A DNA stretch of 64,000 bases from Chanos chanos (GCF_902362185.1 NC_044498.1:12399065-12463064); one strand, 5' to 3'; positions 11,088-24,452 are shown, counted from the stretch's first letter. Numbers and translations: made by a program. Notes: a model not told the origin generated them from the letters alone.

Positions 11088-14000
11088 TTAGGGTTCACTC
11101 GTTGAATCCTTCTCTGGCTCAGTTGATTTGAGGAGTTCCTGCACAATCGAAATCAGTTCCTCCACCGACTCCACATAACTCTGTAAAACAGGTCAAAAGC
11201 CACACGTGGTAACTTGTTCGCGGTGCTTTTTCAGCTATGGACATCACATTTACAGAGAACTCTGAACTTTACCAACATACTCAAAACAGGGCAGTCACTT
11301 TCAGTGCAATATCTTCACTTTCAGCCATATCCTCACATTTTAGCCATACAATGTGTTTGTCTGTTAAATGTCTGTTAAAACAGAAGGAACAAGCAGTGCC
11401 GTTTGGTCTCACTGACATAAAACATAAAACTTCTCTCTTTTTCTTTGGGAGAAGCTTGTTCATTATAACTGTCCTGTGACACAACTAAAATTTAAATGTC
11501 CACACAATACCTGATCTGAGTCATCCATCTTGGCTTCTATGACAACATCCTCATCTTCCAAATAGTCCTCCTCTTCCTATATAAAACAGAAACATTAATG
11601 CATGACAGCTGACATTAAAAGGCTGGTGTTTGTTAGAAGATATTGTGTATGGTAGATAAAAGAAGTGTTGAAATGGTGGCTGCACTAAAAACATGTTTGA
11701 AAAGACAATTGAAAAGAATTGTGTGGCCTTGTTAAGAAAGAAACAGAAATAGAGGGAGAGAGAGAGAGAGAGAAATCTCACCACTTCATTGCATTCATCA
11801 CTAGTCATGCTGTCCGTCTCTGCATCTCCTTCGTGCAGTCTATCCATTTCTGTAGCTGCCTCATCCAGTCTAATGAAAATTACAGAAACTGACCGTGAAT
11901 AAGATTTATTTTTGTATTAATCCAGTTAATTGGTTGTACTGGTGCTACCTAGTGAATGTCCTGGATCAGTTAAATTACAAACAGACTCACATGTATTCAG
12001 AACTGGACAGTCTTCGTCCTGAAAGAATAAAAATGCAAAAAAAAAAATCATAATACATCTTCACAGTAATCTCAGATCATTTTGTATATTTTTTTTTCAA
12101 ACAACTCCAGTGGCTTTGTTGATATTGTCTGAAATATTTGTCTGGTTGAGCCAAAATGTAGCCACAAAAACAAAGACATTTTACCATGACTTGATTTACA
12201 AATGTGTTTTTTTAATGTTTATAATGTTTCTGGTATTTTTGGCACTCACTGTATATCACTCCATAAAAACAACAGGCTGTTACTGCAGCAACCAGCAGAG
12301 AGAAACAAGTGAATATAGTGACCACCACCTTTGTTGGCACCCTGTTCAACTCTACATGGGAAATGAGAATAAACACAGAACACTGAGACCTGAACATGGT
12401 CCAAACATTTTTCTGACATTAATATTTACAGAACGGATGGGATAGCTGATCCTCGTTCCGCCATCAGTGACCTGGAGCCACTTCATAAAGGCACATACAT
12501 GTCTTGTCTGGCCTTTTGAAGATGGATTATTACATATTCATTTGCTAAAACATACATCTTCTAATTAAACATACAGACTGTGAGTAAATTCTCATATTTA
12601 TTGAAAAATACCTCATCAGATCATTCTCATGACAACTAAACCAAACTTATACTTTAACAGTTATCCCCACATCTGTGTTTCCTGAATCTGTCCCTGGAAG
12701 TGCACACCACTGCATGTTTTAACTCTCGTGCACTGACGAGACACCTGATTTAATCAGTCATGGCTTTGATAAACAGATGTTTTCTTGATTCAGTTGTAGC
12801 AGTGGAGGATCTGAGCAAAAACTTACAGTAGTATTAGCTCCAGGAGCTGGAACAGGGAAATACCATTTGATTTGAGGTTTAGTTAAACTCTAACCGAATG
12901 ATTTCCAGCCATGTCCCTGGAGGCCAACAGTATTGCATATTTGAGGGCTCTTCCAGTTCTAACATGTCTGTTTCAGCTAAGGGCAGTACAATTGACTGGT
13001 GAGATGATGTAGGGCTCAGGAAAAGGACTGAAACACTGCTCTGAGTTATACAGTGTTAGTTTATAATGGTTTGACAGCCTTCTTTTAGTAAATTCAGTTG
13101 TGTTACTATGACATTTTTATATTAAACGTTGTGCTTTAACAAACACACACAGAAGAATAGAAGAGGTTTCGTTACCATCTTTGCTGATCGGTAGTTTCAC
13201 ACTTCTTACGATGGAGGTGTTCTCAAACTTGTTGCCAGCCTCACAGTGGTAAACTCCAGAACTCTCTGGGCTGACAGACAGTAAAAGGAGGGAATGGTCT
13301 GGCCACGCAACAGCATAGAATGTGCCACGCTCATCCAGTCGGTTCCCATTAAAATACCAGTAGTATTGAGGAAGCGTACCCCTGTCCACCTTACAGAATA
13401 GCTTTAGACCCACAACCTGGAAGTTAGAAGCCATGTCCACCTCACGCCTCATCGTAACGGCTCCCCCTACTGACACTGTTAGGGTGATACAGTTTGCAAA
13501 GGCACTCAGCAACACATTATGAGGGCAAATGTTTACATCAGACAATACCATAATAATAATATTAACAATAATAATAATGATTATGAGAATAACACCACCA
13601 CCACCACCAACAACAACAATAATACTAATACCACTAATAATAACAATAATAATAGTTAGATTCATTTTTAAAAGGGTGCATTCACTGACATGAATGCAGC
13701 TTTAGGTGATTTTAATCTTCTGTGTAAGTGCTAATTTGTTCTGTGCTAGTGCTGTTGTGTGTGGTACATACCCACTTCCAGCCTCAGAGGTTGGCTCTGC
13801 GCCTCATTACCTTCATTACTCACATGGCAATGAACTGTGCCCATATACTGGTTCAGGGAAATCGCCACAGAAAACGTATGTTTTAGGCTGTCAGTAGTCT
13901 CTCTGCTCAGAACCACAGAGTCGTTGTAGAGTGTGAAGTTTATGGGTGGAGTCCCCTTGAATGACTGACAGGTCACCTGGGCTGTAATGGTTTCATCCTT

Positions 14001-15880
14001 GACAATGCTGAATGAGATTTCAGGTTTGGACAGATATTCTTTTGTGGGCAAAGTGCAGGTGAAGCCCAGAGACAAAGAGTGAGTGAATGAGTGAGTGAGT
14101 GAGTGAGAAAGAGAGAGAGAGAGAGAAGGGGGGGGGGGGGTGATCAAATGGAGGATATCAATGGTAACCAGGCAGTTTACAAGGACAAGGATACTTGGTG
14201 AATGTCGTCAGCTAAGTATGATTTTATCTCTCAGGTGCAATTGCTTTAAATTGGTTCAAGATTTTCAAACCACAAAAGACATGACAACCTTATCACGGTC
14301 ACTGCTCACTCTAGGACTCATGATTACGTCACAGAGACTTCAAAGAAAAAGGTAGAGCTCACTTCAACTTTTAAATCACAGTTTTTTCAGCGATGAGCTT
14401 ACAATATGTGGTTTCATCAGAGACATTTACCTTTGACGACAATATCTTTAGCATTGCTTTGTGATGTGAAGGTTTCGGTTTCATTAAATCTGTTTGAGGC
14501 CTCACACGTGTAGTTGCCAGCATCATGGACGGCTACATTCTTAATAGTGAGAGTGTTTACTGTCCGATCATAGGGCACACCTACTGCCACATTGTTTATC
14601 CGCCAGTTATAGGAGACGTGGGTTCCTGCAGTGATGTTACAGACCAAGATCAAATCTTGGCCCTCCCACAATTCTTCAGGTGAGGAGATGATTGCCTCAC
14701 TAACAGGATCTGAAACTCAAAATAATGTGGAAACATGATGCTAAATGTTCTGAAGAAGCACACCAACAACAATATTTATCATCCCCTTCACACTCACACC
14801 CTCAAAAACAAATCCAAAAACAAAACAAAAGATTAAAAAAAACGAATCAAACCAAAGCAATACAATTTAAATAATGAAGAGAGGTAGTAAGACTCTCTGT
14901 TCCACAAAACACATCTGAGACATACGGGAGTGCCCATCAGTTTTTACTACAGGTCAGTTTGAGCTATAGCACAAAAAATATGTTTTCCTTCAGTGTAATC
15001 AACCATGCTGTTAAAAAACTATGCCCTCCACAAGCATTACTCTCATCAAAGAAAGATTAATAATATGTATTCAATGATAAGCAGTTTTTACTCACAAAAT
15101 ATTCTGAAGTCAATGCTGTTGCTGTATGCCGGCACTATGTCTGAGTTGTTGAATCCACTTGCTTTGCACACAATAGGACCCTCATAAGAGAGTTTAGTCT
15201 TAAGAGGGAAATTTGCCTTTTCCGAGTGAGTAGAAGTGTATTCCCCAGTGGGTCGATCTTTATTGTTCTCAGTAAACAGCTCATACAGGATGGTCAGATT
15301 CTCTGGTTTATCAGGCACCTCACAGAAGTACTCAATAATAGACTTTTCAGGGGCATGGGAGGGACCTTGTAGGACAGGCTTGCTAAGGTGGAGAGCATCT
15401 AGAATAAAGATTTTATGTTGTTAATGCTGTTAAACAACCATGTCCTTGTATGTACGTATTAGAAAACTGTCATCAGATCAGACAAATCATTTCCAAACAA
15501 CACGCAAACATTTGGTCACAATTTTTTTTTTTTTTTTTTTGTTAACTTCGTATCGTATTTTCTCTTGATAGACTTACGCAGGTCTAATACGTTTCTTCAC
15601 ACGAACAGGAATTAAAAGGTTTCATGCAGCTGCACACTTAAAGATACAGAAGAAGCAGCATGTGCATTTGGGAACTTCATCAGCTAAGCTTGTTATTTAG
15701 ATGCCAAAATATAAATGCTAACTTACATGATCCTGGGACCAATGTGCAAAAACCTGAAGAAAATAGTAAAAAAAAAAAGATCCTGGGATAATAAATCAAA
15801 ATAAAATAAAACATTCTATATCCCATTATATTATGAGAGCGAACAGCCTTACCCATAATGAATAAGAACATAGGTACCAT
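11088..15880 (-). CDS. Ig gene A: type I membrane protein, four Ig domains, acidic tail (11 exons, 526 aa)
   Basis: Exons 15880-15853, 15753-15727, 15398-15096, 14709-14431, 14038-13772, 13475-13176, 12351-12250, 12018-11991, 11869-11782, 11576-11511 and 11180-11088 join in frame (1581 nt). A signal peptide (MVPMFLFIMGFCTLVPG) is split by a 27-nt mini-exon. Four Ig domains follow, one per phase 1-1 exon, each with a cysteine pair (FCEV/VCKA, VCNI/TCEA, TCQS/HCHV, FCKV/HCEA) and many N-glycosylation sites. A TM (VVVTIFTCFSLLVAAV, about 408-432) leads to RRR, then a roughly 90-residue tail rich in Asp/Glu with tyrosines in SSEYIL, EEDYLE and QSYVES. None is a canonical ITIM or ITSM. The fold and the GTPPINFTL motif of domain 3 resemble the PECAM1/FCRL group. 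Its place between syngr2 and tmc8, and its strand, match mammalian C17orf99 (IL-40). It is paralogous to Ig gene B. The ligand is unknown. Confidence 0.85.
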
Positions 15881-16722
15881 GTTCAGATGTAATCTGATGG
15901 TGGTCTGTTGAGTAAATTTGTCCAGTATACGGCAGTCAGTACTTAAGAATGATCCAAGTGCAGTGCCTCCGTAGACAATCTAAAGGTCAGGATTGGTTTG
16001 AATGTAAATGTGAGGTTTAGTTCAGACACAGGAATAGAGAGTCTTGTTCGACCTTCACACATGCTTTTTGAATTGCTCTTACACAGAGCAAAGCTGGAGG
16101 GTGTAGCAGTTTTCTTAATGACAGTTAAAGGCCCATGTGTTTTTTTAAGTATGCACAAATGCAGACTACAGTACAGTTGGGTGCATAAACTGATATGACA
16201 CACCCCAGCTCAGCCTCTTTCGACCATCGTGACCATTCACCATATGCAATGAACAGATAACAAACTTTTTCATACTTTCCTCTGTCCTCCCAAGCTAACA
16301 AACTTCAACAATACGAAAAAGGTTTCAAAAACTTCCCCTTTCAGTCTAGAGGTGTACGTAATTAACTGACCATGCCTTTAAGACTTGTCTCCCCATACCA
16401 GCTTGTGAAGACTGATTAGTTAATTCATTCATTCATTGAATTACGTAAACAGTTAAGTCATTAGCATAAACAGAAGTATACATAACTTTTAATTTAATGT
16501 TGCTCTGGAGGGTGTGTTCTGCATCTTTGGATAAGCTAGCACTGTTTGCAGCCCTCAGAAACAGTGTCCTTTCGCAGGTAAGTATAATACTGTGAATGTT
16601 AATGTCTGATACCCAGATGAACAAAAAGTTTAATACTGGGAAACAACTCTGACAAAAAAAAAAAAATGTTGTGTTTGGATGAAAAGGTCTGAGGAAGGAC
16701 GACATTTCAACATTACCAGGCT

Positions 16723-16728
16723 TTTATT
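16723..16728 (-). terminator. Candidate poly(A) signal of Ig gene B
   Basis: AATAAA on the minus strand lies about 235 bases after the gene B stop. This supports the short-tailed gene model ending at 16962. Confidence 0.5.
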
Positions 16729-16961
16729 TTATTATGAAGAATAAATTCCAACAAGAACACATTTAAAAGTAAAGGTGTTTCACACTGAAATATACTGTGT
16801 ACAATAAATGGATGAAAAACAGGGGAATATATTAATGTCTTGATCAATTCATCATGAGTTCAAATGCAGTTAAAGTCTACGTGGGACATATTTTTCAAAA
16901 ACTCCAGATTATTCTCAGGAATGCACTCGGATCTGTCCATCATTTCGTGGGTTTCATCAGG

Positions 16962-19900
16962 TTATGCCAACACTGCAACTATGGGAAGAGGGCAGAAGAA
17001 GCAGTTAGTGCAATTATTTTTTTTTGAGTTACAAATACTGTATTATCTATGAATCAATAGAAACAATGGTTATTTAAGTATAGGACTTGTACCTTTGTTT
17101 AGACACAAATTTCCACAACTTCTGTCTCTACAACTGGGACCTGTAACTCACCACTAGAGTCAGATTGGTGTAGCTCCTCCACGCTGAGGGAGAAAATCAG
17201 AAATACCCAGTGTCAGTTATAAACGACCACTTCGCCCAGTTCTGTTCTTAAATTTCCTTCCCTTCCAAATATCATCACTGCAGACTCACCGTTGAGCCAA
17301 TCAGTAGGTAAAGGGATGATATTTTCAGTTTTACATACTGCATGCTCAAGCCATCAACTCTGACTTGCAGTTAGAGCTTGAGACTGGACCTCAGATTCAT
17401 CAGGTAATATATCCCTCTTTAAAGCTGCACTATCGTTTTAGAAGCTGATAAACAAAACATTACAGCAACGCTGATTCAACCGACGTGAGCAGGAATTACA
17501 AATGACGACAAATCTTACTGGGTTTGCGTCGCATCGTCCAAATTCTCTGCGAAGGAGAGAGAAAGCAAGATGACACAAAGATACAGAACAGATGGTAGGT
17601 AGATTATTTCGAATTCAAAAATGTGGTCTGTATCACTGACAAATAGATGACAATACTTTTCTCACGGCTGAATGTGCAGAACATAAACAACACGCTCCCC
17701 ACCAAGACCAGCAGCAGGAGGCAGCAGAACCCCACAGCGATAATCTCAATGGATGCCACACCCAGTTCTGTAAAAGAGTCCACACTTTAACTGGTCACCA
17801 TGGTAACCTCTCAGCAATTAAACCCGTACACAGCGATGTGTTTGGTAACTTCCCAAGGTTTCCATTGACTGTCAGTAAGGTTAGTTCTTTGTGGTTGTGT
17901 TTCCAGACAACAATTTTCACACCCTAAAGGTCATTTTTCTGCTTAAGCAGCACTGACACGTCTGAACTAACTTATTTCTCATTTAATAATTCAGCAATTA
18001 GTTGACACAGATTATATCAAATCTGGGAAAGAACAAACAGATTAAGTGGGTATTTTTGAGATATTAAGTAAACCCCTCTAACCTGCCACTTTTATTAAGG
18101 CCTCCTCACTCTCCACCCATGATGAGTTGGCATCAAAGCTGTCCCTTGCCATACAGCGGTAATACCCAGAGTTCTCTGGGGTGATGTCTGTGAGAAACAG
18201 GAAAGGACCATGCTGGATGACGGAAGAGGGGTGGCGCTCTTTTGGGAGAGGCGAGCGGTTGTATGACCAGGAGAATGCGGGTAAGGTTCCTCTAGTGAGC
18301 ACACACTGCAGCTGGACAGTTGCTAATCTGGAGTCGGCCGTGTACAGATACTGTACCTGTACGCTCACCTGACCTCCCACGGGAGCTAACACAGAGAAAA
18401 TCGGGTGAGTGTTTACAGTCAGAGTTATACATATTGAGTTATTATTCATGACCTGTCCCAAAAACACGCATGACGTACTGTCTATGACAGCACGATGCGT
18501 AAACACACATATGTTCAGGACTGACTCGGTTACATTAACACACACACACACACACACACATATATTATTATATATATGCAAATTGTCGTTCTCCACAAGT
18601 GCAAATGCCCACACAAACTTTCAACGTGCCTGTTACTCACCAACTTCCAGGTCGACTGGGTCACTGAGTACCTGGTGGGAGTCAGTTTGTGCCCTGCACT
18701 GCAATACGCCCATATCCATCCCCACAGTGACAGGCACTGAGAACCAGGCCTCCAGTGAGTTTGATGTATGGTTGTCCACCTCTCTTCCCTCCAAAAGCAG
18801 TGTGAACGTCACCGGTGGACTGCCTCGCGTCGACCAGCAACTCACGTTGGCACGGAAATCCGAACCCTCTTTGAAAAGTGTGAAGGACACTTTTGGTACT
18901 GAGAGGTAAGCTGTGAAGAAACGAATGAATGATTACAGCACTGAATATTTTATCTGATAGAGGAGGGGGTGAGGGATAACATGTTTGATTCAAAAATGTT
19001 TGCAGAACTTTATTTTTTCAAGATGAAGATGTTCAAATGTAAGTTGAGCTCCATTTCCACCACAAACATTAAAATCCTTCAAATTCAGTTTTCTTATTCA
19101 AACAAACTACTTAAAGGCTTCTCTCCAGAGCATTGCCCATTATAATCTGATATCCTTAGGCTTATCTGATGTCCCTCATTAACTTATATGATTGACATTA
19201 GTTTATAAAATGTATATGCTAAAGCTCATAGTGTCTTTGCCATGTAATGTCATAGTTTCCACTTTCTAATCAAACACTTATTTACTTTTGACAACGATGT
19301 CCATGTCATTACTGCCGGAGAACCTGGCATTAACCTCCATCTTGTTTCCAGCCAAACAAGAATACTTCCCAGCATGCTTTTCTGTGGCTCCTCTCACGAT
19401 GAGTGAGTTCCCGGCGAAGTGGTATAAGTGGAACGACGCGGTCACATTCTGCTTGTTGTGATACCAGGTATAGAAGAGGCGAGTCCCCCTTTTGGCCTCA
19501 CAATACAGTGTAAAACTTGTCCCTTCATAGATGATTGGTGGGTTTGGGTCAGACAGCAAGCTGACACCTGAGACGGGGACTGAGGAACAGAGAATATGGA
19601 AATATCATGAATCTTGCACTCCTCTCTCTCTCTCTCTATCTCTCTCTCTCGCTCTCGCTCTCGCTCTCACTCATTCACTCATTTTCATTCAAATCTCCAG
19701 TAGAGAGATCTCTTACTTACTCACTACTTGTAAGTGCACCATGTTGCTGATGCCGGTCTGTCCCCCAGCTGTCACTCTGCAGTAATACCGTCCTTCCAAG
19801 CCTTCCTTGACCTGTAGTTGGAAAGAAGCAGATCGACCTTTGGTGGAATTCCGTGTGGCGACCAGGTCCTCATTGTTCCGAAAAAGTTTGAAGGACACAG

Positions 19901-20253
19901 GTATGGACAAGCCTGGCATCTCACACTGGAACTCTACTTTAGTGTTCACATAGGCCAAGTTAGGCCCACTTAGAATAGGCCTATGTGCAGAGCCACCTGT
20001 AGAGACAAAAGAGGTTTCTTTTTAATATTTCTTGGATAACAAACTTTTACTGAATGTTTCTTTAATAAGCCAATGACTAGTGAACCGTACCAGTTTCTGT
20101 AGAGAGGTTGACCAAAACTGAAACACAAACGAAGGGATAGTAAACACAACAGTCACTGAAGAATCTATGCAGTATGTCACAGAAAGTCTTTTCTCTAATG
20201 CGTAAAAACTCACCAAAGACAGATAGTAAGAGTGAACCTACACTCTTCCCCAT
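16962..20253 (-). CDS. Ig gene B: type I membrane protein, four Ig domains, short tail (10 exons, 458 aa)
   Basis: Exons 20253-20214, 20117-20091, 19996-19721, 19579-19286, 18898-18641, 18385-18083, 17767-17666, 17546-17519, 17183-17152 and 16978-16962 join in frame (1377 nt). The architecture copies gene A: signal peptide (MGKSVGSLLLSVFVL) split by a 27-nt mini-exon, four Ig exons of phase 1-1, a 102-nt TM exon and a 28-nt juxtamembrane exon. Cysteine pairs are QCEM/YCRV, YCEA/SCLA, SCWS/QCRA and QCVL/RCMA. Domain 3 has GSPPVTFTL and domain 2 ends MDIVVK, as in gene A (KDIVVK). The TM is IIAVGFCCLLLLVLVGSVLF. The tail is only about 25 residues (NLDDATQTHVEELHQSDSSG then VAVLA), with no tyrosine. 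The last two small exons rest on splice phase alone. The gene pair lies at the C17orf99 (IL-40) position. The function is not known to me. Confidence 0.82.
19618..19672. repeat. CT microsatellite in Ig gene B intron
   Basis: Tract of (CT)n with CTCGCT variants between the domain 1 and domain 2 exons of gene B. Confidence 0.9.
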
Positions 20254-20507
20254 GCCTAGTTAATCTCTGGTGGCATCATGTCTTCACCCCTACTTTTTGA
20301 CTTGTGAGTGTGCATGTGTTTCTGTGTGTGTGTGTGTGTATATGCTGGTAAGAGACTGGGAGGTGCATGCTGAACTCCCTCTCACCATGTGCAGGGTACA
20401 GATAGGGAAAGCTTGTTTCTGCTTATACAGCTACTAGGAGTAACCGGTCATCTGCACACACTACACTCAATTTCTACGCTACAATATCTTAAGACACACA
20501 AACAGAA

Positions 20508-20513
20508 TTTATT
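20508..20513 (-). terminator. tmc8: Candidate poly(A) signal of tmc8
   Basis: AATAAA on the minus strand lies about 240 bases after the tmc8 stop. It is also only about 255 bases upstream of the Ig gene B start codon at 20253, so the two genes are very close. Confidence 0.45.
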
Positions 20514-20751
20514 AATGAATGACAGACTTCAAAAATCCAAAGAAATACAAACATTGTACAATTTACATGAATAAAATGACAAAGCCATAGCAAATATATT
20601 ATAGAACACCTCTGACTGTTAAAAAAAATACTTTACATCCTTAAAGCAAATTTTACAAAGGTTTATCATAACAGATACACTCCATAATGGGTTTATGGTC
20701 TGCAAGTAAAATGCAGACAAGTCCAAATAAAAGTCATGGGTGACAGAGATG

Positions 20752-23700
20752 CTAACTGCTTTCTCCCATTGGCACAGACAGAGGTTCTGAGGTCTCGTTC
20801 CACTGAGTGAAATAGGTGCCCTCTCTAATGCCTGGAGATCTAACGCTTGTTTGGGTCCTCCTCTGTCGTCTGAGCCACGTGGAATGCTGCTTCACCAGAA
20901 AACGCTTATCTGAACTACACTGAGAGGGGGAGAGAGAATATGTTACAATATAAGTTCACTCATTTTAAACCCTGTACACCTAAATTCAGGTAAGCCCCAT
21001 TTCAGCGTGTCAAGGATACAGATCAGAGGAAAGACAGATCATTTATTTGCCAATGCTGCTGACTAAATGATACAAAGAGTAAATATAGTCCTTTTTTTTC
21101 CAGGGGGCTGATATAGAGATCTGTTTGTCTGTTGGTTTGTTGAAAACTTACCATAACAAGCATGTCTTTCAATCTTTCTATAGCGTGGCGATTGGCTTGT
21201 CCACGAGACACACATGAAGTCAAAATGATGCTGAAAAAAAAAAGAAAAGAGAATCTTACCAAGTGGACTAATACAGTTATGTACCGACACGCACATCCTG
21301 AAACACACACATGCACACACTTACACGTGTACACGCTCACATAGATACATTCAGATCACACACATGCATGCATGCACCCACTGCAATCCCAAAAACTCAC
21401 ATCTCAGCTAGAATCAAAGTGAATGCAAATGCTTCAGAGGTAAGGTAGTTTATTGCGTTCCGAGCAGGGTCTGAGAGACTGTTCACACATGCGCTTGTCA
21501 CATTAAACACTGTTTTGTCACCCTTAAATGGTCCACATGTACCAGGTTCAAACCTAAAAGTAAAGAAACGATACACAAGGTGTTACCATGGCTTTTTCAA
21601 ACATATTGTTTTTCATTTCACTTTAGGAACACAGAAAGTATGAAAACTGTAAAAACTACATTTCTAATTACTTAAAACTGGTAATTACTACACAGCAGAG
21701 TGTGGCTGCAATTATATTTCAATACACATCATTTGTTTTGACACAAACACTGTGATGCCAAAGAGAGGAATGATTCAACAATATGTCATTCATAGTAGAA
21801 TCTAAATGCACTGATCAGAAAAGAATCAGTCCCTCACCAAAAAAGTACGATATCAATACAGTCAATACAGTCTACATACTATAATGTGTTAAAACTTGAT
21901 GTTTTGTGACATTTGTGTCGTTTTTGTTTGTTGTACTTCAGCACTCTCTTACTGCACAATGTTGTTGATGAGGGTAACAATGGACAACAAAAGACTCAGC
22001 AACAACATAAAATGGAACAGAACTGAGGAGCTGGAAGTCCGGAACATTCTTGATGCTGGAGCACAACACCGTAAGACAGTGAACTGAGAGAGAGACAGAG
22101 AGAAAGAGGGAGAGAGAGAGAGAATTACACAGTATTACAATACTAAACATGAATTCACAAAAGCAAACTCAACAGTGAGAGCTATGCATGTGCAGACCGG
22201 TGCTATAGTTCTGTGCTAAACTATATCTTCACCAATCCTCAGCTACATACCTTTTTAATGTAAAAGATAAATAAGAGCTTCAGCACACTCATGCCAGGCA
22301 GCAGGGGGCAGTAGAACAAGCCAACCCAGGTGATGGTCTGACTGTAGACAAGGTCAAGTACATTGAATGGGATCATGAACTTCTGCTTTCCCACAATTCT
22401 CGCAAATTTGGAGGTAGGGTTTTTCTCCACCAGCCGCCTGTACCATCCGGTGAGGACAAAGGAGATTCCAGTCAGCGATAAAGTTTAAAGGCATGAAATC
22501 CAATGAAATGGATTTGTGGATATTTTGTTCAAATGTCTCTTTGAGCAATATTGTCTGTGAAAAATTCTTACGATAGTGTGACATGTTAATATACACTTTA
22601 GAGAATTTCTCACGCTCTTGGGTAGACCAGGAAGAAGGCAAAGAAGAAACATGCCAAGAAGTCAAATATGAAGAGTCTGTACATCTCCATTCCAAACTTG
22701 TTCTCCCAACACTCAAGGTTCTAGAAACAAACACATGCTCACTGTAGTGCCGTGTTAATTTTGGCAGGTGATTCTGATTTAGTCTTAGATTTAGTCTTTT
22801 GACTAAAAATACGTAATTGTTTTTTGTCATATTTTAGTCATTTGATCATTATTAGTTTTAGTCTAGTTTTAGTCAACGAAAAGTATACAAGTTTTAGTCA
22901 AATTTTAGTCAAATGAGGTTTGTGGTATTTTTCCCAGGGATTTTGCGCCCATATTGTTTGCAGTGCATTTTATTTTCAGTTGTATTATAGCTAAAATGTG
23001 TCCACAAATCCGTTCTTTTCTTCTTCCAAGATTAGCCATGATTAGAGTTGCCAAGTTAACGTTAGTCAAAATGTAATTGCTTGTCTATTCATTTGTCTCT
23101 GACCTTATCGTCTTTTTATTTGTAAACGAAAATGGTAATATATTTCTTTACAGTTTTTATTTTCAAAGGTGCATTGCTATTTAGTTATTGTATGGTTTTC
23201 GTCATGGAAAAAAGTTCGTTGGTGAACATTTTTCGTCACAGCTTCCGTTGACGAAATTAACACTGCTGTCATGGTACTGAAAATACACAGTTAGAATTGA
23301 ATGAGCAGGAAAATAAAATGTTTTCACTGAAACAGTTTCATTATACTGTCTGTGAAGTGATCTGCACTTTTAGAACAACTCTGAACAGTGCAGGGTAAAT
23401 GTTTGGGTCCACTCTTTGTGTGTGTGTGTTTTAGGCAAACCTGTTTGTCACGCACGGTATACACAAAGAAAAGGTAGATTCCCAAGGAAGAAAGTTTCAG
23501 GAAGATACTCCTGTGGAGAGAGGGAGGATAATTGCTAAAATATCTACACAGTCTTTCCTTTAAAAAAGACTGAAGGTGTGGACAGGACATCATACAGACA
23601 GGTTCTCCTCATGGTAATGATGGACGAAGATAGTTATTATAAATATGATGTTTTCAAATGCAGTTTTTTGTGTGGTCAGATGTATTATCAATAAAAGAAT

Positions 23701-24452
23701 AAACACGTTGATCCTATACTGATGATTTTTCTGAAGATGATAATAATGCAGGTGGTTAACATCATTTCCTATGAAATGATGAGAATGATAGTTATGGGGA
23801 TTATAATTATGAAAATGAATATAAAAGAGTGAAAGGTAGCACATGTCTGACCTGATTAAGGTAAGGTTGAGTTGTACAGAGAGAGAGTAGTCTTCAAAAG
23901 CAGCGATCTTGTTGAAGATGTGTGGCAGCACAAAGTTGGCTATGGTTATAGTGATGGATGGGAGATAGCCCCGCAAGAGGCTCAGTATCCAATGGAGCTC
24001 AGTCAACTTCGAGAGAGGAAGAGAGAGGATATGATGAGATGGGCCAAACTTCTTAATTCTTCACTGCACAATATCTCATGTGAAATACATGAACGATATG
24101 AAATGAGCGCCATGTCAACATCAGGCACATGAATGCTACAGATGCTTAAGCCAATAAAAAGGCAAGAAACAGGATGCAGAAATAGAGATACAGAGTCCTA
24201 ACGCGCTTTGAGGTCACCGTTCTTACTTGTATTTGAGAGTATTCGGTGGCGTAATAGATCATACAGAAAGACCCAGTCAGCAGAACCAATACTATGAAGT
24301 TCAGAATGACCCGAAGGAAAACAAGACGAACCCACTGCCCCAGTGACCTCTGAGACACCTTCTGTTGAAACTTCTGCTCCTCAAGATCCATCTACAACAG
24401 AGAGAGATTAAGAGAGAGAGTGGGGAGAGAAAAAAAACTTAATTGAAGGAAG

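Noticed and set aside
13540-13665. Open frame running upstream from Ig domain 4 with Ile and Val-Gly repeats
   Set aside because: It is translation of ATT/CAC simple repeats in the intron. The true exon begins at 13475 after an AG acceptor.
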